Of a stretch of 42,052 bases of DNA, positions 35,071-42,052 are shown piece by piece (position 1 is the stretch's first letter; each line of letters starts with the position of its first letter). Position numbers and translations under genes: made by a program. The stretch is from an uncultured Pelagibacteraceae bacterium (GTDB taxonomy: Bacteria; Pseudomonadota; Alphaproteobacteria; Pelagibacterales; Pelagibacteraceae), in the NCBI GenBank assembly GCA_902631595.1, contig CACOZH010000005.1:1-42052 (forward strand). The letters run 5' to 3'. The notes under the pieces are model-generated. The model was given only the letters and a program-made list of their open reading frames with translations, did no database searches and had not been told where the DNA came from.

Positions 35071-35866
35071 AATTGGAATAATACTCTTTATTATCTAATA
35101 AATATTTAGGGAATGATCTATCTAATTCAACTTTTTCGTACCTATAGCCTCTATTAAATAAGTCCACTTTTCCCTGTATCTTTTTATCTATAATATCTGG
35201 GGAAGAAAATTCTGCTCCACTGTATTCTGAATGAGCGAATGTTTTAAGTTTTTTGGAGATATCTAAAGATGACATAATATTATTAAAATGCCATCCACCA
35301 TCAAAAAATAATTCAATATTTCTCTCTTTATCGATTCTGTAAAACTTATATTTTAAGTTTTTTGCCCAAACTTTTTGCCTCATATAATCAATTGATTTTA
35401 AATTTTTCTTTTTGCACACACGTGGTCCATCCCAAGGTGTTTCAAATTTATTATAAAGATTAAACTTATAATTAAAATTTTTTTGTAGGAAGATCCCATA
35501 CTTTTTTTTTAATTGAAAGTTTTTTAATAAATTTGGGTTTGGTATTTCATCTGGATCAGAGAAAAAAATATAATCCTCATTCTCAACGAAAGTAAGATTA
35601 TTTAATAAAAATTCTCTTTGGATTGCTTGATTTGCCCAAGGATTGTTATTTTTAGGAAATGGCTCCTCAAGAACAAAATATTTTAATTTTTCATTATTTG
35701 AATATTTATTGAAGTTAAAATTTAATTTTTTTTTATTACCCTTATGATCGTATAATGACTCACAAACAACTAAGAAATCCACGTCATTTTTAATAATATT
35801 ATATCTTAAATCGAATATATAGTTCTCATTAAAAAATGTAATACAGTCAACAATTTTGCTTTTCAT
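35060..35866 (-). CDS. Glycosyltransferase family 17 protein
   Basis: The 268-residue protein matches the GT17 pattern, the family of eukaryotic MGAT3 (beta-1,4-GlcNAc transferase). It has an N-terminal DCITFFNEN, YIFFSDPDEIPN with a probable metal/nucleotide-binding acidic motif (103-110), GGWHFNN (190-196) and FAHSEY (210-215). No signal peptide or membrane helix is present, so it is probably cytoplasmic and uses a nucleotide sugar. The bacterial acceptor is unknown; surface polysaccharide is likely. It lies 9 bases downstream of lepA on the same strand, and may be an accessory gene inserted behind it. Confidence 0.85.
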   Translation of the reverse strand: MKSKIVDCITFFNENYIFDLRYNIIKNDVDFLVVCESLYDHKGNKKKLNFNFNKYSNNEKLKYFVLEEPFPKNNNPWANQAIQREFLLNNLTFVENEDYIFFSDPDEIPNPNLLKNFQLKKKYGIFLQKNFNYKFNLYNKFETPWDGPRVCKKKNLKSIDYMRQKVWAKNLKYKFYRIDKERNIELFFDGGWHFNNIMSSLDISKKLKTFAHSEYSGAEFSSPDIIDKKIQGKVDLFNRGYRYEKVELDRSFPKYLLDNKEYYSNFIL

Positions 35867-35875
35867 AAATTGATA

Positions 35876-37681
35876 CTAATCCTTGTTTATTTTTAAAACG
35901 CCAATGAAAGCTTCCTGGGGAATTTCAACTTTTCCAAATTGTTTTGCTCTAGCCTTTCCTTTTTTTTGCTTTTCTAATAATTTTCTTTTTCTGTCTAATG
36001 CTCCACCACCGTGAATCTTTGTTAATACGTCTTTTTTAAAACCTTTTATTGTTTCTCTTGCTATTATTTTGCCACCAATAGCTGCTTGGATTGGTATCAT
36101 GAAATTATGTCTTGGTATTAAGTCTTTAAGCTTTTCACAAACTTCTCTTCCAATAATTTGCGCAAAATCTTTATGAACCATCATAGCTAAAGCATCAACA
36201 GACTCGGAGTTAACAAGTATAGACAACTTAACTAAATCTCCTTCTCTGTGAGTAATTATCTCGTAATCAAAACTCGCGTATCCACTTGTCATTGATTTCA
36301 ATCTATCATTAAAATCAAATACAACTTCGTTTAGAGGTATTTCGTAATTTAATACCGCTCTATTTCCCGAATAACTCAAATTAGTTTGAATGCCCCTTTT
36401 ATTTTGACATAGTTTTATTATTGGACCTAAATATTCATCAGGCGTAATTATTGTGGCTTTAATCCACGGCTCTTCTATAATTTTTATCAATGATGGGTCA
36501 GGTAAGCTTGAAGGATTCTGTAAATCTAAAATTTTATCATTATTAAGATGTACTTTATAAACTACTCCTGGTGTGGTTGTAATTAGGTTTATATCAAATT
36601 CCCTCTCTAATCTTTCTGTGATTATCTCTAAATGCAATAAACCTAGAAAACCACATCTAAAACCTAATCCTAATGCAGAAGAAGACTCTGCCTCATATGA
36701 AAAACTTGCATCATTTAATTGTAATTTAGCTAGACCGTCTTTTAATTTTTGATAGTCTGAACTATCAACTGGAAACAAACCACAAAATACAACTGGTTTA
36801 CTTGGTTTAAAACCCGGTAATGCATTATCTAATGGCTTGTTTGCGTCACATATTGTATCTCCAACTTTAGTATCAGAAAGATTTTTTATACCAGTAATAA
36901 TAAATCCAATTTCTCCTGTATTAAGCTCATTAATATCTTTTGGTTTTGGAGTAAAAACACCTACTTTCTCAATTGTGTATTCTTGATTAGTTGACATCAT
37001 TTTTATTTTCATGTTTTTTGTGAGTTTGCCATCAATTACTCTCACTAGTATTACTACTCCAAGGTAAGTATCGTACCAACTATCTACTAATAAACATTTT
37101 AAAGTATTATCTCTATTTCCTTTTGGTGATGGTAAATGATTTACTATACTTTCCAATATTTCATCTATTCCTTCACCTGTTTTTCCAGAACAAGGTATTG
37201 CATTATTTGTCTCTATGCCAATTACATCCTCGATTTGTTTCGATGTTCTATCTAAGTCTGAGGCTGGAAGATCAATTTTATTAAGTATTGGAATTATTTC
37301 ATGATTCATGTCTAAAGCTTGATAAACATTAGCTAGCGTTTGTGCTTCAACACCTTGTGTACTATCTACAATAAGAATAGAACCTTCACATGCATAAAGA
37401 GATCTACTTACTTCGTAACTAAAGTCTACGTGTCCAGGAGTATCGATTATGTTTAGAATATACTCTTTACCATTTTTAGATTTATAATTTAATTTTACAG
37501 TCTGGACTTTAATTGTAATACCTCTTTCACGTTCTATATCCATTGAGTCAAGAACCTGGGCCTTCATTTCTCTGTCGGTCAAACCACCACACTTATGAAT
37601 TATTCTGTCGGCAATTGTAGATTTACCGTGATCTATATGTGCAATTATTGCAAAATTTCTAATATTGTCGATATTGTCCAT
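35876..37681 (-). CDS. lepA: Elongation factor 4 (ribosome back-translocase)
   Basis: The 601-residue translational GTPase shows G1 [14 protein letters not shown], the switch region RERGITIK, G3 [12 protein letters not shown] and G4 NKIDLP. The LepA-specific C-terminal domain has [21 protein letters not shown]-type basic sequence. Length is standard. Its ATG shares a base with the pheT stop, so it is probably translated from the pheST transcript. Confidence 0.97.
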   Translation of the reverse strand: MDNIDNIRNFAIIAHIDHGKSTIADRIIHKCGGLTDREMKAQVLDSMDIERERGITIKVQTVKLNYKSKNGKEYILNIIDTPGHVDFSYEVSRSLYACEGSILIVDSTQGVEAQTLANVYQALDMNHEIIPILNKIDLPASDLDRTSKQIEDVIGIETNNAIPCSGKTGEGIDEILESIVNHLPSPKGNRDNTLKCLLVDSWYDTYLGVVILVRVIDGKLTKNMKIKMMSTNQEYTIEKVGVFTPKPKDINELNTGEIGFIITGIKNLSDTKVGDTICDANKPLDNALPGFKPSKPVVFCGLFPVDSSDYQKLKDGLAKLQLNDASFSYEAESSSALGLGFRCGFLGLLHLEIITERLEREFDINLITTTPGVVYKVHLNNDKILDLQNPSSLPDPSLIKIIEEPWIKATIITPDEYLGPIIKLCQNKRGIQTNLSYSGNRAVLNYEIPLNEVVFDFNDRLKSMTSGYASFDYEIITHREGDLVKLSILVNSESVDALAMMVHKDFAQIIGREVCEKLKDLIPRHNFMIPIQAAIGGKIIARETIKGFKKDVLTKIHGGGALDRKRKLLEKQKKGKARAKQFGKVEIPQEAFIGVLKINKD

Positions 37682-40086
37682 TAAGATCTTAATTTAGAAC
37701 CAGTTTTTTCTTCTACTATTTTAACTATTTTATTTGAGACTGCATTTATATCACTTTCGGTAAGCGCTTTGTCATTTGATTGAATAACAACTTTAAAAGC
37801 TAATGATTTCTTATCATCAGGAATATTTTCTCCTTCATAAAGATCAAAAACCGAGATATCTTTTACAAGAGAAGTATCAACATTTTTTATCAAATTTAAC
37901 ACTTCTTGAGCTTGAATATTTTTATCAATAATAAAAGCAAAATCTCTTTCAGATTTTTGATATTCGGAAATTTCATAATTAGCTTTGTGTTCTTTATTAT
38001 TTTGTTTAAGTTTCACATACTCATCTAAATTTAATTCAAATCCAATTAACGAATTTGTTTTGATATCTAGTTGGTTGATAATATTTGGGTGTAGCTCACC
38101 AAATGAAGCGAAGTGATTATTTTGATTATTTATAAAAGAAATATTGCCACTTTTTCCAGGATGATAATAATTGGGCAAATTAGTTGTTTCAATTACAATC
38201 TGATTTTTTTCTGTTCCTAATTCGTAAAGTGTATGTAATAGGTCTCTTTTAACGTCAAAAAGATCAATGTATCTTCCTTTCTCATTCCAGTTTGGATTTG
38301 AAGCATATCCAGATGAAATTGCACATACATTTATTATTTGATCTCCAGGATTTTTTCCCTCAAAAATTGGTCCTATTTCGAATAATGAAATATTTTCCTC
38401 CCCTCTATCAATATTTTCTTTCACCTTTTGAACTAAATTAGAAAAAATTGATGATCTTAAAACGCTTAAATCAGAGCTGATAGGGTTAATTAATTTATTT
38501 ATTTTTCTATTATTTAAAAAATGATTATTAATTTTTTCATTTGTAAACGACCAAGTAATGGCCTCTAGGTAACCTCTCGCTGCTACAGATCTTTGCGCTA
38601 AATGGAAATGTTTTTGTTCATAATTTAAAGTTTGATTTAATCTATTTTTTTCAGGTTCAATTGACTTAATTGAATCCAGACCTTTTATTCTAATTATTTC
38701 CTCTACTAAGTCTATTTTGCTAGCAACATCTGGTCGCCAACTAGGTACTTCTACATTTATATTATTTTTTTTCTTTTGACATTTAAAGCCTAAACTTTCT
38801 AATATACTGACTATTTCATTTGATTTAATTTTTATACCTAAAACTTTTGATGGGAAGTTGTTATCTATTATTATTTTTTTTTTAGTGAATTTTTTTGTTT
38901 TTGTGATTTGAAAGTTACTTACTTCACCACCACAAATTTCTATAATCATATCAGCTGCTTTCTGTAAGCCAATCTCAACTGAATTTGGATCAATTCCTCT
39001 TTCGAATCTGTATTTTGCATCACTATTCAAATTTAGGATACTTGAAGTTTTTCTAGTTATCGATGGATCGAAATAAGCTGACTCGATAAGAATATTTTTT
39101 GTATCTAACTCGGTTGAGGAACTTGTTCCACCAATAATACCCCCTAAACCTAATGGACCACTTTCGTCAGCAATTACACACATACCATCAGATAAATTAT
39201 ATTTTTTATTATCCAATGCATTTAACGACTCGTTCTTTTGCGACTCCCTAACAATAATTTTGTTATTTATTTTATCTAAATCATAAGCATGTAGTGGTCT
39301 GTTCAAATCTAACATAATAAAATTGGTAATATCAACAACTGCAGAAATAGGTCTAGATCCAACGGCGATTAGTCTGTCTTTAAGCCATTTTGGACTTTCT
39401 TGATTTTTTATATTTGTTATCAAACAACTCCCAAAAATTGAACAAGATTGATTTTTTGATTTTTTAATTACAACGTTTATTTTTTTTTTATTTTTTTTTA
39501 TTTTTTTGGTTTTTATTTGCCTCATTTTACCAACTCCTGCAGCTGCTAAATCACGAGCTATTCCACGTACACCTAGACAATCTGGTCTATTAGGAGTTAT
39601 TGATAATTCAATTGTATTTTCCTTTTTTGAGTCAAAGTAGCTTGTTCCAACTTTATTTTTATATTTATTATCTAAAGATATTATTCCCTGACTTTCACCA
39701 GAGATGTTTAATTCTGATTCTGAACAAAGCATACCAAATGATGTTATACCTCTAATTTTTGATACCTCTAATTTCATTTTATTTTTTGGTATAACCGATC
39801 CTGGTGGCGCATATACAGTTAACAATCCATCTTTTGCGTTTGGAGCACCACAAACAACTTTTAAAATATTTTTATCACCAATATCAACATCGCAAAGTTT
39901 CAAACGATCTGCATTTGGATGCTTTTCAGATTTTATAATTTTTGCAACTATGAAATCTGATAATTCATTTCTAATCGGACTAATAGACTCAACCTCTAAT
40001 CCAATTCTATTTAAAGTATTTACGATTTGTTGTTCATTTTTATTGGTATTCAGGTGATCTTTTAACCATTTAGTAGTGAACTTCAT
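37681..40086 (-). CDS. pheT: Phenylalanyl-tRNA synthetase beta subunit
   Basis: The 801-residue protein has the N-terminal tRNA-binding OB domain ([30 protein letters not shown]), B3/B4 editing and B5 domains, a catalytic-like core and the C-terminal anticodon-binding FDX-ACB domain ([15 protein letters not shown] onward). It forms the alpha2-beta2 enzyme with PheS, whose gene overlaps by 4 bases upstream. A lysine/isoleucine-rich stretch near residue 195 reflects base composition. Confidence 0.97.
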   Translation of the reverse strand: MKFTTKWLKDHLNTNKNEQQIVNTLNRIGLEVESISPIRNELSDFIVAKIIKSEKHPNADRLKLCDVDIGDKNILKVVCGAPNAKDGLLTVYAPPGSVIPKNKMKLEVSKIRGITSFGMLCSESELNISGESQGIISLDNKYKNKVGTSYFDSKKENTIELSITPNRPDCLGVRGIARDLAAAGVGKMRQIKTKKIKKNKKKINVVIKKSKNQSCSIFGSCLITNIKNQESPKWLKDRLIAVGSRPISAVVDITNFIMLDLNRPLHAYDLDKINNKIIVRESQKNESLNALDNKKYNLSDGMCVIADESGPLGLGGIIGGTSSSTELDTKNILIESAYFDPSITRKTSSILNLNSDAKYRFERGIDPNSVEIGLQKAADMIIEICGGEVSNFQITKTKKFTKKKIIIDNNFPSKVLGIKIKSNEIVSILESLGFKCQKKKNNINVEVPSWRPDVASKIDLVEEIIRIKGLDSIKSIEPEKNRLNQTLNYEQKHFHLAQRSVAARGYLEAITWSFTNEKINNHFLNNRKINKLINPISSDLSVLRSSIFSNLVQKVKENIDRGEENISLFEIGPIFEGKNPGDQIINVCAISSGYASNPNWNEKGRYIDLFDVKRDLLHTLYELGTEKNQIVIETTNLPNYYHPGKSGNISFINNQNNHFASFGELHPNIINQLDIKTNSLIGFELNLDEYVKLKQNNKEHKANYEISEYQKSERDFAFIIDKNIQAQEVLNLIKNVDTSLVKDISVFDLYEGENIPDDKKSLAFKVVIQSNDKALTESDINAVSNKIVKIVEEKTGSKLRS

Positions 40087-41150
40087 CGACTTAAACCCCT
40101 ATAGTTCGTTGGTACATCTACTGGATCAAAGCCATAATGATTTAACCATTTATAATTACTCTCAAAAAAAGATCTTAGATCTTTAATTCCATATTTTAAC
40201 ATAGCTAAGCGATCTATTCCTATACCAAAAGCAAATCCTTGATATTTTGAAGGATCAACTTTTGAGTTTATTAAAACATTTGGATGGACCATCCCACATC
40301 CTAAAATTTCTAACCATTTATTTCCTTCACCAATTACAATTTTACCATCTTTAAGATCATACCCAATATCAACTTCTGCGGAAGGTTCTGTAAAGGGAAA
40401 ATGACTTGGTCTAAATCTCATTTTTAATTTTTTTACTTCAAAAAATTCTTTAATAAAATAGTTAAGACAACCTTTTAAATGACCCATATTAATATCTTTG
40501 TCTATATGTAGGCCCTCAAGTTGATGAAACATTGGTGTATGTGTTTGATCGCTGTCACATCTATAAGTTCTTCCTGGTGCAATTATTTTAAAAGGAGGTT
40601 TTCCTTTGAGCATTGTTCTAATTTGTACTGGAGATGTATGGGTTCTTAATAATAAATTTTTATCCTCACTTAAATAAAAGGTATCATGCATATCGCGTGC
40701 AGGATGGTTTTGGGGAGTGTTAAGTGCAGTAAAATTATTATATTCATTTTCTACATCAGGACCTTCTGCAACACTGAAACCGATTTCAGAAAAAATTGAA
40801 GATATCTCATCTATTACCTGTGATATTGGATGTATTTTACCTTGTTTGAAAGAACGCTCAGGTAAAGTAACATCTATTTTTTCATTTGATAACTTTTTAT
40901 TTATTTCTTCAATTTCTATTTTTTTATTTACTAGATTAAGTTTTTCTTGAAGTATAATTTTAATATCATTAAGTTTAATAGCAAAATTTTTTTTCTCATT
41001 TTCATTTTTTGTTGCAATAAATTTAAACTGATTAGTTATTAAACCATTTTTTCCAAATAATTCGCTTTTAATTTTGTTCAAATCGTCCGTTGAACTACAT
41101 TTATCTAGTTTATCTAAATATTGTGATTTTAATTTTTCTATTTCAGACAT
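40083..41150 (-). CDS. pheS: Phenylalanyl-tRNA synthetase alpha subunit
   Basis: The 355-residue catalytic subunit has an N-terminal coiled coil (about 1-90), motif 2 region with [51 protein letters not shown], and motif 3 [17 protein letters not shown]. It follows rplT by 42 bases. No PheM-like leader peptide with a phenylalanine run was found in that gap. Confidence 0.97.
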   Translation of the reverse strand: MSEIEKLKSQYLDKLDKCSSTDDLNKIKSELFGKNGLITNQFKFIATKNENEKKNFAIKLNDIKIILQEKLNLVNKKIEIEEINKKLSNEKIDVTLPERSFKQGKIHPISQVIDEISSIFSEIGFSVAEGPDVENEYNNFTALNTPQNHPARDMHDTFYLSEDKNLLLRTHTSPVQIRTMLKGKPPFKIIAPGRTYRCDSDQTHTPMFHQLEGLHIDKDINMGHLKGCLNYFIKEFFEVKKLKMRFRPSHFPFTEPSAEVDIGYDLKDGKIVIGEGNKWLEILGCGMVHPNVLINSKVDPSKYQGFAFGIGIDRLAMLKYGIKDLRSFFESNYKWLNHYGFDPVDVPTNYRGLSR

Positions 41151-41192
41151 TTTAATAGAATATTTGTTAAGATTAGAAAAACAATAGAAAGA

Positions 41193-41549
41193 TTAGTTCA
41201 ATGCAGCTTGAGCTTTTTTGACTATGGTTTTAAAAGCTTGTGGATTTTCATAGGCAATTTCTGCTAAAATCTTTCTATCTAGCTTAATTCCTGATTTACT
41301 TAATCCGTTAATGAATTTAGAGTAAGTAATACCTTCATTTCTCACTCCAGCATTGATTCTTTGAATCCATAAAGATTTAAAATCTCTTTTTTTATTTCTT
41401 CTATCTCTATATGCATACTGAAGAGCTTTTTCATATGCTTGCTTTGCTACTCTAATTGTATTTTTTCTTCTTCCATATTGGCCTTTTACAGCTTTTAATA
41501 CTTTTTTATGTTTAGCTCTGCTAGTAACTCCTCTTTTGACTCTAGCCAT
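41193..41549 (-). CDS. rplT: 50S ribosomal protein L20
   Basis: The 118-residue protein starts [19 protein letters not shown] and has the conserved [23 protein letters not shown] and [10 protein letters not shown]20 is an early assembly protein of the large subunit. It is one base from the rpmI stop, in the conserved infC-rpmI-rplT order. Confidence 0.98.
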   Translation of the reverse strand: MARVKRGVTSRAKHKKVLKAVKGQYGRRKNTIRVAKQAYEKALQYAYRDRRNKKRDFKSLWIQRINAGVRNEGITYSKFINGLSKSGIKLDRKILAEIAYENPQAFKTIVKKAQAALN

Positions 41550-41550
41550 A

Positions 41551-41757
41551 TTAACCTCTTAAATTATAAGGCATGTATGATTTTACAATCCTACTATCTT
41601 GCTTTGACATTATAGTGGTGCCTCTTTGTTTTCTTATTTGCGAATTACTTCTTTTAATCATGCCATGCCTTTTACCTGCTTGCGGCATTACTACTTTTCC
41701 TTTTGATGTAATTTTGAATCTTTTTTTCGCTGAGCTTTTTGTTTTTAATTTTGGCAT
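41551..41757 (-). CDS. rpmI: 50S ribosomal protein L35
   Basis: The 68-residue protein starts [20 protein letters not shown], the L35 signature. The frame begins three codons earlier, but the family start MPKLKT puts the true ATG at 41757. It lies between infC and rplT. Confidence 0.96.
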   Translation of the reverse strand: MPKLKTKSSAKKRFKITSKGKVVMPQAGKRHGMIKRSNSQIRKQRGTTIMSKQDSRIVKSYMPYNLRG

Positions 41758-41805
41758 AATTTCCAAGGGTTATACAAAATCCAAACTTTTTTACAACCTG
41801 AATAA

Positions 41806-42052
41806 TTAAATTGGCTGAACCACCATAATCATTTGTTTTCCATCAAATTTTGGTTGTAATTCTATTTTTCCAACATTTTCCATATCAACTTTGATTTTTT
41901 CCATTAGTTCATTTCCAATATTTACGTGCTGTAGTTCTCTTCCTCTAAATTTAATGGTAAATTTTACTTTATCTCCTTTCGACAAAAATTTTTGTGCGTT
42001 TTTAATTTTAAAAGTATAATCATGTACTTCAGTCACTGGCCTTAATTTAATC
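41806..42052 (-). CDS. infC: Translation initiation factor IF-3, 5' end beyond the right window edge
   Basis: This fragment codes for the C-terminal part of IF-3: IKLRPVTEVHDYTFKIKNA, FLSKGDKVKFTIKFRGRE and the closing QPKFDGKQMIMVVQPI. The frame runs to base 42052 without a start. The GTG at 42036 is an internal valine, so the gene continues beyond the window and its start codon cannot be seen. It heads infC-rpmI-rplT-pheS-pheT. Confidence 0.96.
   Translation of the reverse strand, partial: IKLRPVTEVHDYTFKIKNAQKFLSKGDKVKFTIKFRGRELQHVNIGNELMEKIKVDMENVGKIELQPKFDGKQMIMVVQPI

Noticed and set aside
42034-42036. GTG as the infC start
   Set aside because: The conserved IF-3 sequence IKLRPVTEVHDY runs through it to the window edge, so it is an internal Val codon.

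Overview
The window looks like a streamlined, AT-rich marine alphaproteobacterial chromosome of the SAR11 (Pelagibacter-like) kind. The signs are very short intergenic gaps, lysine- and isoleucine-rich proteins, and alphaproteobacterial neighbourhoods: murA-DUF2948-hisD-infA; aroK-aroB next to bolA, a J-domain protein and cobST; short-form hisG with hisZ. The tRNA-His is also of the alphaproteobacterial type (G1:U72, A73, no encoded G-1). I infer this from gene content; no 16S gene is present.

Layout. (1) 1-4911 is an accessory island: a leftward operon of two small unknown ORFs, a 647-residue GHKL (MutL/MORC-like) ATPase, a 297-residue unknown protein and the start of another gene cut by the left edge, facing a rightward C5-cytosine DNA methyltransferase. 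The divergent promoters overlap inside one dyad, and a GC-richer potentially structured element lies between the two small ORFs. I read this as a candidate restriction-modification or anti-phage system. (2) 4914-8088 is tRNA-His-hisS-hisZ-hisG. (3) 8165-12724 holds a cold-shock gene, tRNA-Phe, infA, hisD, DUF2948, murA, dcd and two lysine-rich small ORFs, all leftward except one dubious mini-ORF. (4) 12810-13607 holds tRNA-Thr and a VTT-domain membrane protein. (5) 13684-20989 is a rightward run: rpmH-rnpA-yidD-yidC, argB, a HAD phosphatase, dapD-dapE, a class II HDAC-like deacetylase and a SET-domain methyltransferase. (6) 20979-25105 is leftward: truA, fmt, def and a secreted/anchored SAR11-style pair. 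(7) 25161-30323 is aroK-aroB, bolA (leftward), a J-domain protein, cobS and cobT. (8) 30320-33907 is regB, gyrB and tRNA-Ser (leftward). (9) 34000-35866 is a second probable accessory spot with a membrane SGNH-type protein and a GT17 glycosyltransferase. (10) 35876-42052 is lepA, pheT-pheS, rplT, rpmI and infC (cut by the right edge), leftward.

How the genes work together. Most are housekeeping: histidine and lysine/diaminopimelate synthesis, shikimate pathway, cell wall, translation and aminoacylation, and membrane protein insertion. The unusual content is the GHKL/methyltransferase island, the deacetylase-SET pair, CobST without any visible CobN, a RegB kinase with an altered H-box, and tRNAs with non-canonical loops. 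No CRISPR array, rRNA, insertion sequence, transposase or integrase was seen. No gene-free stretch exceeds 300 bases; the longest is about 237 bases (8089-8325) and is described below.
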